Shown: positions 1-7,403, counted from the first letter of the stretch. The stretch: DNA of 16,666 nt from JBDTNQ01 sp039933635 (GCA_039933635.1 JBDTNQ010000101.1:1-16666), one strand, 5' to 3'. Translations and numbers: made by a program. Notes: generated by a model not told the origin, from the sequence alone.

Positions 1-142
1 TCAACGAGCCCACAGTCTCCGCTGTGACTGCGTGCGCGGATGCCTCTTGAAAGAGGACGAAGGCATAAATGGCGGACTGGAAGATGCCGATGATGGCGCC
101 AAACCCGAGGGACACGCGAACAAAGACTTCGAGAGCGAACAT
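1..142 (-). CDS. Small hydrophobic protein, N-terminal fragment (unknown function)
   Basis: An open frame starts at an ATG (142-140) and runs off the left edge of the window, giving 47 residues with no stop. The N-terminus MFALEVFVRVSLGFGAIIGI is followed by FQSAIYAFVLF, so roughly residues 1-31 are hydrophobic enough for one membrane segment or signal anchor; the rest (QEASAHAVTAETVGSL) is polar. A purine-rich GGAAGG lies 11 bases upstream of the ATG and can serve as a ribosome binding site. About three quarters of codons end in G or C, as in the neighbouring genes. It lies 193 bp downstream of rsmG in the same direction, the place where many genomes have parA. The visible residues show no ParA P-loop and I do not recognise the family. 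Because the gene is truncated, it could be a short membrane protein or the start of a longer one. Confidence 0.4.
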   Translation of the reverse strand, partial: MFALEVFVRVSLGFGAIIGIFQSAIYAFVLFQEASAHAVTAETVGSL

Positions 143-261
143 CGAATCTCAACCCTTCCGTGGCACGTATCCTTTGGGGCCGTGTCTATCGGCACGGTTG
201 CGTAGATGCTGACGATGTTGCCGCCCGGCGCCGTGATCGCAAGCGGGCACGTTACAAACCG

Positions 262-313
262 CGAAGGCAGACACCGGGTCGTGCGAACGGCTGGCCTTCG
301 ACGACAACCCGGT
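262..313 (-). terminator. Possible hairpin downstream of rsmG
   Basis: The gap after rsmG contains two interlocking inverted repeats: CGAAGGC (262-268) with GCCTTCG (294-300), and ACCGGGT (273-279) with ACCCGGT (307-313). Only one can form at a time; the second can be extended inward by CGT/ACG across a bulge. There is no T-run after the structure on the minus strand, so an intrinsic terminator is only a weak suggestion. The rest of 143-335 shows nothing recognisable. Confidence 0.25.
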
Positions 314-335
314 CAAAACTCAGCCAGGATCAGAT

Positions 336-953
336 TCACGTCGGCTCAAGGACAACGACGGGCCCATCAAACTGGACCACGCGGAACCAACTGCCAAATT
401 TGGTTGTTTCACCCAGTTCAGCAAACCACAAAAACCGACCGTTCGCTTGAATTACCGCCCGCGCTCCGCGCCAGATGGACTCGTCCGGGCGCACGGCCCG
501 CATCGTGACGAGGTCGGCTCGGCGCGCCCACGCGGGACGCTCAGCGAAGCGCTCGAACGTGTCCGCCTCGACGTGCACGTTGGCCAGCTCCAAGGTGCGC
601 GCGACCTCGCGAAGGAATGCGGCCTTCCGCTCGCGGGCCTCAATCAACACGGTCTCGAGCTGCGGCTGCGCCAGGCGCAACGGAATCGCCGGAGAGCCTC
701 CGCCGGAGCCGATGTCGACGGCAAGCCGATCGGTCGGCCGCACCAGGCGCGATGCGCGCAGCGGTTCGATCACGAGCCGATCGATCGCGGCGTCCGTCGG
801 GACGTCGAGATCGAACGATGTCAGATTGATCTTCCGATTCCAGCGCGCGAGCAACGACACGTAGGCCGCGAGCGCCTCGCGGAGGCCGTCGGCCACGACC
901 AGCTCGGCCGCATCGGCGCGGGCGCGCACGAGCGCCGCGAAACGCTCCGCCAC
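336..953 (-). CDS. rsmG: RsmG, 16S rRNA (guanine527-N7)-methyltransferase
   Basis: This is an S-adenosylmethionine-dependent methyltransferase that makes m7G at position 527 (E. coli numbering) of 16S rRNA on the small subunit in the cytoplasm. The product is 205 residues, the usual length (E. coli about 207). Visible family marks are the N-terminal WNRKINLTS segment (residues 38-46), the glycine-rich SAM loop DIGSGGGSPAIPL (80-92), the acidic motif LIEARERKAAFLREV (103-117) and VTMRAV (149-154). The SAM loop has Ser where most family members have Phe or Leu before the Pro. It starts with GTG at 953, two bases after the mnmG stop, with GGGAG seven bases upstream, so it is translated as the last gene of the mnmE-mnmG-rsmG run. 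Loss of this enzyme is known to give low-level streptomycin resistance in several bacteria. Confidence 0.95.
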   Translation of the reverse strand: MAERFAALVRARADAAELVVADGLREALAAYVSLLARWNRKINLTSFDLDVPTDAAIDRLVIEPLRASRLVRPTDRLAVDIGSGGGSPAIPLRLAQPQLETVLIEARERKAAFLREVARTLELANVHVEADTFERFAERPAWARRADLVTMRAVRPDESIWRGARAVIQANGRFLWFAELGETTKFGSWFRVVQFDGPVVVLEPT

Positions 954-955
954 GC

Positions 956-2785
956 TCAGACTCCCGGCACGTGACGCGACACACGCGCCGCAACGATCGC
1001 CACGGCCGCCGGCGTGACGCCGGGCACGCGCGCGGCTTGACCGATCGTGCCGGGCCGAATCTGCGTGAGACGCTCGACGATCTCCCGCGACAGACCTGGA
1101 ATGGCGCGGTACGAGAAGTCGCCCGGAATCGCTCGCCCCTCGTCTGCCCGCGCGCGCGCGACCTGTGCGTCGTGACGTTTGAGATAGCCCCGGTACTTGA
1201 ACTCCGCCGTCACCGTCGCTTCATCCACGTCCGCCCGCGCCTCATCGACGTCGAGCTCGAATCCCTGCGCGCGCAGTTCCTCGAGCGTCACGGACGGTCG
1301 CGACAGCGCCTGCGCCGCCGTCGTCCCCTCGTTCTGCACCGTCACCTTGGTCGTCCACGCCGCCGCCAGGTTCCGGTCGAGCCGTGCACGCCGCGCTTCG
1401 AACACGCGCCAGTGTTCATCGTCGACCAACCCGATGTCGCGCCCGATCGGAGTCATCCGCACGTCCGCATTGTCGATGCGCAGCCGCAGCCGATGTTCCG
1501 CGCGCGACGTGAACATCCGGTACGGCTCCAGGCATCCGCGCGTCACGAGATCGTCGACGAGAATTCCCACGTAGGCTTCGTCACGCCCGATCACGATCGG
1601 CGCGCGGCCCTTGACGCGTTGCGCGGCATTGATACCTGCGACCAGCCCCTGCGCCGCGGCTTCCTCATATCCCGACGTGCCGTTGATCTGACCGGCCAGG
1701 AACAATCCCGGCAGTGCCTTCACTTCGAGGGCGCGCGTGAGTTCCGTCGGCTGGACGAAGTCGTACTCGACGGCATACGCATGCCGCAACACGCGGGCGT
1801 GCTCGAGCCCGGGCAGCGCGCGCACGATCGTGTCCTGCACGTCGCGCGGCAGGCTCATCGACAAGCCGTTGACGTAGATTTCGTCGACGTCGAGGCCCTC
1901 GGGCTCGAGGAAGATCTGATGACGGTCCTTGTCGGGGAACCGCATCACCTTGTCTTCGAGGGAAGGGCAGTAGCGTGGTCCAATTCCCGCGATTTGGCCG
2001 TTGTAGAGCGGCGACCGGCCGATGTTCGAGCGCACCAGATCGTGAAGCTCGGCGGTCGTGTGAATCAGATGACAGCAGATCTGCTCGCGCTCGATCCGCG
2101 ACGAGAGAAATGAAAACGGCACGATTGGGTCGTCGCCGCGCTCCTCGGGAAACCGTGTGAAGTCGATGCTGCGCCGGTCGAGGCGAGGCGGTGTGCCGGT
2201 CTTCAACCGGCCCATCTCGAGACCGAGTGCGCGCAAGGACTCCGCCAGCGCCTGCGTTGGTGGTTCGCCGGCCCGGCCCGACGGACTCTGCTCGTCCCCA
2301 ATGTGCACCAGTCCGTTGAGGAACGTGCCCGTCGTCACCACCAGCGCGCGACACGACACTGCGGATCCGTCTTCGAACACGAGACCCGTCAGGCGCCCGT
2401 CGTGCTGGGCGATGCGGCCGGCGCGATTGATCAGCCAGGTCACATTCGGACAGGCCGTGAGCGCGTCGCGCACCCACGCGCCGTAGCGGCGCTTGTCGGC
2501 CTGCGCCCGCGGCGACCAGACCGCCGGTCCGCGGCTGCGATTGAGCATCTTGAACTGAATGCCCGTCGCATCGATTGCGCGCCCCATCAAGCCGCCGAGC
2601 GCGTCGATTTCGCGCACGAGATGCCCCTTCGCCGTCCCGCCAACCGCGGGATTGCAGGGCATCAACGCCACGGTGTCCATCGAGATCGTGCAAATGCCCA
2701 CGCGGCAGCCCATGCGGGCCGCGGCCCATGCGGCCTCGCAGCCGGCATGGCCGGCACCGATCACGATGACGTCGAAATCGTTCAT
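956..2785 (-). CDS. mnmG: MnmG (GidA), tRNA uridine-34 5-carboxymethylaminomethyl modification enzyme, FAD subunit
   Basis: MnmG is the FAD-dependent partner of MnmE. The complex installs the (carboxymethyl)aminomethyl group at C5 of wobble uridine 34 in a subset of tRNAs, using methylene-tetrahydrofolate and glycine or ammonium. The 609-residue product begins with the Rossmann dinucleotide motif VIGAGHAG (8-15). It keeps the conserved cysteines C44 (PCNPAVGG) and C273 (RYCPSLEDK), equivalent to E. coli C47 and C277. The family signatures LKTGTPPR (194-201), GQINGTSGYEEAAAQG (365-380) and FTSRAEHRL (425-433) are all present, and the helical C-terminal MnmE- and tRNA-binding part is complete. 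The ATG is nine bases after the mnmE stop, with no clear Shine-Dalgarno, so translational coupling to mnmE is likely. Slightly shorter than E. coli (629), within the family range. Confidence 0.97.
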   Translation of the reverse strand: MNDFDVIVIGAGHAGCEAAWAAARMGCRVGICTISMDTVALMPCNPAVGGTAKGHLVREIDALGGLMGRAIDATGIQFKMLNRSRGPAVWSPRAQADKRRYGAWVRDALTACPNVTWLINRAGRIAQHDGRLTGLVFEDGSAVSCRALVVTTGTFLNGLVHIGDEQSPSGRAGEPPTQALAESLRALGLEMGRLKTGTPPRLDRRSIDFTRFPEERGDDPIVPFSFLSSRIEREQICCHLIHTTAELHDLVRSNIGRSPLYNGQIAGIGPRYCPSLEDKVMRFPDKDRHQIFLEPEGLDVDEIYVNGLSMSLPRDVQDTIVRALPGLEHARVLRHAYAVEYDFVQPTELTRALEVKALPGLFLAGQINGTSGYEEAAAQGLVAGINAAQRVKGRAPIVIGRDEAYVGILVDDLVTRGCLEPYRMFTSRAEHRLRLRIDNADVRMTPIGRDIGLVDDEHWRVFEARRARLDRNLAAAWTTKVTVQNEGTTAAQALSRPSVTLEELRAQGFELDVDEARADVDEATVTAEFKYRGYLKRHDAQVARARADEGRAIPGDFSYRAIPGLSREIVERLTQIRPGTIGQAARVPGVTPAAVAIVAARVSRHVPGV

Positions 2786-2794
2786 GGGCTGATG

Positions 2795-4147
2795 CTACTT
2801 GCCGATGCAGAACCGCTCGAAAATATGACGCAGCACATCGTCTGGCGTCTTGTGCCCCGTAATCGCCTCGAGCGCCTCCCGCGCTTCGACCATTTCCGCC
2901 AGCACGAGCTCCTCGCTCGCGCCCGACTGAATGGCGGCATCGATCCGGTCGAACGCTTCGAGCGCCTGATCGATCTGCGCGAGGTGACGGACATTCGAGA
3001 TCGCCGGCACGTCACGCCAATCATCTCGCGCGCCGAGCGTGGCGACAATCTGATCCCGAAGCGCCCTCAAACCGTCACCGGTTTTCGTCGAGACCGCCAT
3101 GGGCCGGGCAGGCCAGGCCGCAATCACCTCCAGCGGAATGGCGCAGGGCAGATCGGACTTGCTCAACACCACGACCACTGGTCCGTCGAGGTCCAGCGCA
3201 CCGGCAAACGGCTCGGATTGGTCGATCACCACCAGCGTCAGCGCCGCAATCTCCTGGGCCTGCCGCGCGCGCGCCACACCTTCCGCCTCGATCGCGTCGG
3301 TGGCGTCGCGAAGCCCCGCCGTATCCACGAGGGTGATCGGAATGCCGAGAAGATCCACGCGTTCGGTCAACACGTCGCGCGTGGTCCCGGGAATGTCGGT
3401 GACGATCGCACGCGAGGCGCCAGCGAGCGCGTTGAACAGACTCGACTTGCCGGCATTCGGGCGCCCGCTGATCACGACGAGGCTGCCCTCGCGAAGCAAT
3501 CGCCCGGCCCGGCCGTCCTGTCGCAACCGCACCAACGCCTGACGCTGTTGATCGATGTCGGCCCGGACGTCCTCGCGCGTGACGAAGTGAAAGCCCTCAT
3601 CGGGAAAATCCAGCGAGGCCTCGAGTCTTGCCGCCAGGTCGAACAGCGCGGCATCAATGGCCGTGAGCGCTGTCGTCAGGGTTCCCTCCAGCTGATCCAT
3701 CGCCGCGCGGGCCTGGAGCGGTGTCACGGCATCCACGAGATCCGCCACGGCCTCGGCCTGGACCAGATCGATGCGGCCATTCACGTACGCCCTGAACGTG
3801 AACTCCCCGGGATTGGCCAGGCGCGCGCCGCGCGCGATCGCCAACTGCACCATGCGTTCGAGCAGCACGGGACTGCCATGCCCGGCGATTTCGACGACAT
3901 CCTCGGTCGTGTATGAATGCGGAGCCGGAAAGAAGGTCACGACGACCTCGTCAATCGCCCGCTGCCGGTCCGCGTCGAGGTCGACGACGCGCCCGAACGT
4001 CGCCATCCTCGGCACCAGCGGCTCCTCGCGCCGAAGGATCGCGCTCGCGATGTCGCGAGAGGCCGGGCCTGAGAGGCGCACGACCCCGATGCCGCCGCGC
4101 CCGGGGGCCGTCGCGATCGCGACGATGGTGTCGGAGGTGCTGAACAC
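2795..4147 (-). CDS. mnmE: MnmE (TrmE), tRNA modification GTPase
   Basis: MnmE is the GTPase half of the MnmE-MnmG wobble-uridine modification complex; GTP hydrolysis after potassium-stimulated G-domain dimerisation drives the reaction. The 450-residue product shows the N-terminal folate-binding domain (DTIVAIATAPGRGGIG, 6-21; NGRIDLVQAEAVADL, 123-137). The G domain follows, with the P-loop GRPNAGKSS (228-236, including the potassium-ligand Asn231), GTTRD (254-258) and DTAG (275-278). The G4 motif is SKSD (329-332) rather than the usual NKxD. It ends in the invariant FCIGK, with the catalytically important Cys447. The start is a GTG whose context matches the E. coli N-terminus; no strong ribosome binding site is visible. 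It follows jag by 39 bp, the largest gap in the left-arm gene run. Confidence 0.97.
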   Translation of the reverse strand: MFSTSDTIVAIATAPGRGGIGVVRLSGPASRDIASAILRREEPLVPRMATFGRVVDLDADRQRAIDEVVVTFFPAPHSYTTEDVVEIAGHGSPVLLERMVQLAIARGARLANPGEFTFRAYVNGRIDLVQAEAVADLVDAVTPLQARAAMDQLEGTLTTALTAIDAALFDLAARLEASLDFPDEGFHFVTREDVRADIDQQRQALVRLRQDGRAGRLLREGSLVVISGRPNAGKSSLFNALAGASRAIVTDIPGTTRDVLTERVDLLGIPITLVDTAGLRDATDAIEAEGVARARQAQEIAALTLVVIDQSEPFAGALDLDGPVVVVLSKSDLPCAIPLEVIAAWPARPMAVSTKTGDGLRALRDQIVATLGARDDWRDVPAISNVRHLAQIDQALEAFDRIDAAIQSGASEELVLAEMVEAREALEAITGHKTPDDVLRHIFERFCIGK

Positions 4148-4186
4148 GGTGGTGGCGGCCAGTTGCCGCGGATCGTTCGCGCGGGT

Positions 4187-4639
4187 CTACTTCGGCGAGA
4201 TGACGACGGTCTTCAGGAACGCGTCGCCGATACTTTCAGACGTCGCACCGGCGTCCTCGGAAACGGCGAGGTGCACGATGCGACGTGCGTACGGGTTCAG
4301 CGGACCAATCTCCTGTGGCGTACCGCTGGCTTTCGCCTTATCGATCAGCACCTGCGCCATCTGCCGCAACTCGGAGTCCTTGCCCTTGCGGAACCCGAGC
4401 GCGTCCACGACGTAGTGCCGGTCGCCACGGGCATCGCGGCGAAACGCGGTGTTGACGATCACCTGCAGCGCGTCGAGCGCGTCGCCCTTGCGGCGGAGCA
4501 GCACGTCCGCGCCGTCACCGGCGAGGTTCAGACGCACGTTATCCGGCGTCTCCTCCACGTCGACGGCGAGATCGAGTCCCATCGCGGAGGTGACCTTGCG
4601 GATGAAGTCGATGACCTGGGAATCGAGTTCGCTGCTCAT
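4187..4639 (-). CDS. jag: KhpB/Jag, KH and R3H domain RNA-binding protein
   Basis: This is a small cytoplasmic RNA-binding protein of the Jag/EloR/KhpB family, encoded next to yidC in many bacteria. In Gram-positives it is tied to cell-wall elongation and RNA regulation; its role in a diderm is less certain. The 150-residue protein has a KH domain (about 36-82, with the LLRRKGDALDALQ loop at 47-59) and an R3H domain (about 88-149, with NPYARRIVHLAV at 115-126 containing the RxxxH signature). The N-terminal Jag_N domain of Firmicutes proteins is absent, which explains the short length. The KH GxxG loop is altered: Arg49 replaces the first glycine. It starts nine bases after the yidC stop, with AGGCG as a plausible binding site. 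Confidence 0.92.
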   Translation of the reverse strand: MSSELDSQVIDFIRKVTSAMGLDLAVDVEETPDNVRLNLAGDGADVLLRRKGDALDALQVIVNTAFRRDARGDRHYVVDALGFRKGKDSELRQMAQVLIDKAKASGTPQEIGPLNPYARRIVHLAVSEDAGATSESIGDAFLKTVVISPK

Positions 4640-4648
4640 GGAAAGCGC

Positions 4649-6340
4649 CTATGACTTGGTGCTGCCGGAACCGACGCGCTTGGGCGACGACGAGGAACGC
4701 GCGGGCGCGGCAATCATGCGATTCGTCAGATACTGCTGGCCAATCGCCAGCAGGTTGCTCGAGAACCAGTACACCACGAGTCCCGCCGGCGCCCACAGAA
4801 ACGACACGGTGAAGATGACCGGCATCAGCAGGAACATCTTCTGCTGAATCGGGTCGGCCGTGGTGGGCATCATCTTCTGCTGCCACAACATCGACAGGCC
4901 CATCAGGATGGGCGTGATGTAGAACGGGTCGTGGCGCGACAGATCGTGAATCCATCCCATGAAGGGCGCGCCGCGCAGTTCGATCGCGCCGTACAGCATC
5001 GCGTAGAAGGCAAACAGGACGGGGAGCGTCAGCAGCATGGGCACGCAGCCGCTGGCCGGGTTGACCCCCTTCTGCTTGTAGAGCGCCATCATCTCCTGGT
5101 TCATCTTCTGGCGTTCGGGATCGGTGAGCTTGTACTTCGCAAATCGATCCTGAATCGCCTTCACTTCCGGCTGCACGGACTGCATCTTCTTCATCGACAC
5201 CATGCTGCGGTGCCGAAGCGGGAAGATGAGCAGGTTGATGATGATCGTCAGCACGACGATGGACCAGCCGTAGTTACCGATGTAGCTGTTGATCCACTTG
5301 AGCGAGGTGAGCAGCGGCACGACGATCACGCGGAACATGCCGAAGTCGATGGTGTAGACCAGGTCCAGCCGTGGATCGACGTCCCGCAGGATGTCGAAGT
5401 CCTTCGGACCGAGGAAGAACGGCATCGCCATCGAGCCGGGCACCGCGATCCGGTAGTTGGTGAACTCGCGCAGCGCGTTGCTCGTCGTGCCGGGTACCGG
5501 AAGCGAAATCGGCTCGTAGTCCACCGCGACGCGTTGGGTGCCGGGCAGGGCCGCGTTGAGGAAATACTGGTCCGCCACGCCGACGAACTTCATCTCGCCT
5601 TCGTAGTGCCCCTGCTTCTGCAGGCTGCTCACCGTGAGGTGTTGCGCCTTGCCATCGACGTACAGCGCGGCGCCCACCGGCACGTGCCGCGATCCGTCGG
5701 GTTGATACCCGAGCCCCAGCGCGGGGCCTGATGCGAGCGTGACGGGCTTCGACGCGCCACCCAGATCAATCGCCGCCTCGACTTTCAGCACGTACGGCTT
5801 CTGCTCGGGCTGGAAGTAGAACGTCTTGCGCGCGGTGAGCCCCGAGGCGTCGCGATACTCGAACGTCAATTGTCCCGGGGCGGAGCCGAGGGTCAGACTG
5901 TCGGCGCTGGGCTTGAAGAGCGCGGTCGCGAGCGTACGCGAGAGCGCCGGATCGGCTGTGGACATCGCGAACCCGCGCGGCAGCGCCTCCGGCAGATCCG
6001 AAGGAACGAAGTCGAGCGGCTCACCGTTCTCGAGGTATTTCTTCAGCTTCCAACTCTTGAGCGTCGCGCCCTTCGTCGAAAACACCGCGCGCACGACGTC
6101 GGTCTCGACCACGATGTCGCGTGCCGAGGTGTCGGCCACGAGCGCCGCGGCAGCAGGCGTCTGGTCCGGAGCGGGAGGCGTGGCAGCGACGGGCGCCGAT
6201 GTCGCCCCCATCGTCCCGGGGGTCGCGGTCGTCGTCTGGGTCACCGGCACCGGCACCGGCTTCGACTGCGGCACCAGCACCTGGTAGACGGCGAGCACGA
6301 CGAACGACAGAAGAATGGCGAGAAAGACGCGCTTTTCCAT
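4649..6340 (-). CDS. yidC: YidC, inner-membrane protein insertase
   Basis: YidC inserts and folds membrane proteins in the cytoplasmic membrane, alone or with SecYEG. The 563-residue protein has the diderm layout. An N-terminal anchor (about 4-24, FLAILLSFVVLAVYQVLV) comes first, then a Pro/Thr/Ala-rich linker (25-66) and a large periplasmic beta domain (about 73-330). The conserved five-helix insertase core follows (about 335-545), with motifs FPLRHRSMVSMKKMQ (373-387), YKQKGVNPASGCVPM (421-435), PTTADPIQQKM (492-502) and WFSSNLLAIGQQ (525-536). A short Ser/Lys/Arg-rich tail ends the protein. At the site of the groove arginine of E. coli (R366) the ungapped alignment gives Asn369. It lies 14 bp after yidD, with GAGG about 12 bases before the ATG. 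Confidence 0.97.
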   Translation of the reverse strand: MEKRVFLAILLSFVVLAVYQVLVPQSKPVPVPVTQTTTATPGTMGATSAPVAATPPAPDQTPAAAALVADTSARDIVVETDVVRAVFSTKGATLKSWKLKKYLENGEPLDFVPSDLPEALPRGFAMSTADPALSRTLATALFKPSADSLTLGSAPGQLTFEYRDASGLTARKTFYFQPEQKPYVLKVEAAIDLGGASKPVTLASGPALGLGYQPDGSRHVPVGAALYVDGKAQHLTVSSLQKQGHYEGEMKFVGVADQYFLNAALPGTQRVAVDYEPISLPVPGTTSNALREFTNYRIAVPGSMAMPFFLGPKDFDILRDVDPRLDLVYTIDFGMFRVIVVPLLTSLKWINSYIGNYGWSIVVLTIIINLLIFPLRHRSMVSMKKMQSVQPEVKAIQDRFAKYKLTDPERQKMNQEMMALYKQKGVNPASGCVPMLLTLPVLFAFYAMLYGAIELRGAPFMGWIHDLSRHDPFYITPILMGLSMLWQQKMMPTTADPIQQKMFLLMPVIFTVSFLWAPAGLVVYWFSSNLLAIGQQYLTNRMIAAPARSSSSPKRVGSGSTKS

Positions 6341-6354
6341 TTAATGCAAATGCC

Positions 6355-6591
6355 TCAGACGCCTGGCGTCCGGGGGGGGACGGGATCGAAGCCGGGTCGC
6401 GCGAGCGGATGACATCGCATGACGCGGCGAATCGTGAGCAGCGCTCCGCGGCGCGCACCATGCGTCTCGAACGCCTGCATGGCGTATTCCGAACACGACG
6501 GCTGGAAGCGGCAGGCCCCGCCGGCAAACGGGCTCAGGGCGAGCTGATACGCCCGCACGAGCAGCAGCGCGCTTCGCACCGTCCAGGTCAT
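6355..6591 (-). CDS. yidD: YidD, membrane protein insertion efficiency factor
   Basis: YidD is a small, inner-membrane-associated protein that helps YidC-dependent insertion; it is nearly always encoded between rnpA and yidC. The 78-residue product carries the complete signature: CRFQPSCSEYA (27-37), the GALLTIRRVMRCHP segment (49-62) and GFDPVPP (67-73). The three conserved cysteines are all present. Its ATG overlaps the rnpA stop in an ATGA junction (6588-6591), and AAGG lies six bases upstream, so translation is probably coupled to rnpA. Length matches the family (E. coli 85). Confidence 0.95.
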   Translation of the reverse strand: MTWTVRSALLLVRAYQLALSPFAGGACRFQPSCSEYAMQAFETHGARRGALLTIRRVMRCHPLARPGFDPVPPRTPGV

Positions 6592-6956
6592 CGAGCCCTT
6601 GCCCGATCGATTCGGCCGAGCGCTGCGCGGAAATCCTGTTCGAGGAGGTCGAAAGAGGTGCCGGTGAACTCCCGGCGTGGAATCACGACGAGATCCAGGG
6701 GACGCAGACGCCGGGCGGCGGCCGTATCCGGCTCCTGGAGCCGGAAAATTTCGCGCAACACCCGCTTGGCGCGGTTGCGAGCCACCGCGCCTCCAAAACG
6801 ACGCGACGCGATGATGCCGAGCCGATCGTGGTCGAGGGTGTTGGGCATCGCGAGCAGTGTCAGGAACCGGGTCGCGACTCGACGGCCCTGCTTTTGGACC
6901 GACGTGAACTCCGCGCGCGAGCGCAGACGGACGGAGGAGCCAAACCGCACAGACAT
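6588..6956 (-). CDS. rnpA: RnpA, protein component of ribonuclease P
   Basis: RnpA binds the catalytic RNase P RNA and the 5' leader of precursor tRNA, helping remove the leader. The family pattern is clear: FGSSVRLRSRAEF near the N-terminus, then LGIIASRRFGGAVARNRAKRVLREIFR with the RNR motif that contacts the RNA, then a basic C-terminus. I chose the ATG at 6956 (122 residues), because its N-terminus aligns with other RnpA proteins about where they begin. A GTG at 6983 in the same frame would add nine residues and leave only 10 bp after rpmH. Neither start has a strong ribosome binding site. The stop overlaps yidD by four bases. rpmH-rnpA is a near-universal pair beside bacterial origins. 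Confidence 0.93.
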   Translation of the reverse strand: MSVRFGSSVRLRSRAEFTSVQKQGRRVATRFLTLLAMPNTLDHDRLGIIASRRFGGAVARNRAKRVLREIFRLQEPDTAAARRLRPLDLVVIPRREFTGTSFDLLEQDFRAALGRIDRARAR

Positions 6957-6993
6957 GCGCACCGCCGGAGCGGTGGACGACACAGTCCCGTCG

Positions 6994-7137
6994 CTAGGTC
7001 GAGGAAACGGTGAGACGCTTGCGGCCCTTGGCGCGACGGCGCTTCAGGACGATGCGGCCGTTCTTCGTGGCCATCCGGACAAGAAAACCATGCGTGCGGC
7101 TGCGGCGGCGACGATTGGGCTGATACGTGCGCTTCAT
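6994..7137 (-). CDS. rpmH: Ribosomal protein bL34
   Basis: The 47-residue product starts MKRTYQPNRRRRSRTHGFLV and continues with RMATKNGRIVLKRRRAKGRK, which is diagnostic for bL34, a very basic protein buried in 23S rRNA of the large subunit. It is complete, running from the ATG at 7137-7135 to a TAG at 6996-6994. GGGAG lies a few bases upstream of the ATG. It is the first gene of the leftward gene run, with its own sigma70-like promoter just upstream, and rnpA follows closely. It is too short for many default ORF cutoffs and is easily missed. Confidence 0.97.
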   Translation of the reverse strand: MKRTYQPNRRRRSRTHGFLVRMATKNGRIVLKRRRAKGRKRLTVSST

Positions 7138-7179
7138 GAGGCTCCCAACCAGGTGTCTTTACACTCTGGAGAAACACGG

Positions 7180-7209
7180 ATCGTAATGGGGCACCGCCAG
7201 ACGTGTCAA
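7180..7209 (-). promoter_or_regulatory. Sigma70-type promoter for the rpmH-rnpA-yidDC gene run
   Basis: On the minus strand a perfect -35 TTGACA (7209-7204) is followed after 18 bases by TACGAT (7185-7180), a four-of-six match to TATAAT. Transcription would begin near 7173 and give a leader of about 36 bases before the rpmH ATG. The position and the perfect -35 make this the best promoter call in the window; there is no experimental support. Confidence 0.6.
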
Positions 7210-7338
7210 CGTACCCCTGGGGGGCGGCGCCACCGGAATCCTTGAAATTCAGGCCCGATCGATGCCTCGTTGTCGGCCCGGGCCAGGCTGTGGTAGATTC
7301 GCCAGCTTTCCGCGGAATCCCTGGCGCGCAGGCCATAG

Positions 7339-7347
7339 TTTTCCACA
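7339..7347 (+). promoter_or_regulatory. DnaA-box-like 9-mer 1 (TTTTCCACA)
   Basis: TTTTCCACA differs from the E. coli consensus TTATCCACA only at the third base. It is the left arm of an inverted pair with box 2, separated by CC. Confidence 0.65.
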
Positions 7348-7349
7348 CC

Positions 7350-7358
7350 TGTGGAAAA
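7350..7358 (-). promoter_or_regulatory. DnaA-box-like 9-mer 2 (TTTTCCACA on the minus strand)
   Basis: TGTGGAAAA on the plus strand is the exact reverse complement of box 1, two bases away. It also forms a direct repeat (CCTGTGGAAA) with box 3 at a 12-base step. Confidence 0.65.
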
Positions 7359-7361
7359 ACC

Positions 7362-7370
7362 TGTGGAAAT
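7362..7370 (-). promoter_or_regulatory. DnaA-box-like 9-mer 3 (ATTTCCACA on the minus strand)
   Basis: TGTGGAAAT on the plus strand has two differences from the consensus (ATTTCCACA against TTATCCACA). It is nearest to the GC step and AT tract, the position from which DnaA would load on unwound DNA if this is the unwinding side. Confidence 0.55.
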
Positions 7371-7403
7371 CCAATAGTTTGGGGTGTCGACCGCGTAAAC
7401 TAT

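Noticed and set aside
1..195. 64-residue minus-strand frame starting at 195, ending in a TGA at the window edge.
   Set aside because: Its Ser/Pro/Arg-rich product looks like an off-frame reading; the frame from 142 has a better binding site, codon bias and a coherent hydrophobic segment.
319..331. Minus-strand GATCCTGGCTGAG looks like the 5' end of 16S rRNA (GATCCTGGCTCAG).
   Set aside because: Only about a dozen bases match, with one mismatch, and no further 16S-like sequence follows; it lies just after the rsmG stop and is probably chance.
2303..3916. 537-codon open frame on the plus strand.
   Set aside because: It is antisense to mnmG and mnmE, is rich in Arg and His, and matches no family; long antisense frames are expected in high-GC genes. 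The same holds for 971-2113, 14333-15478 and 12113-13147.
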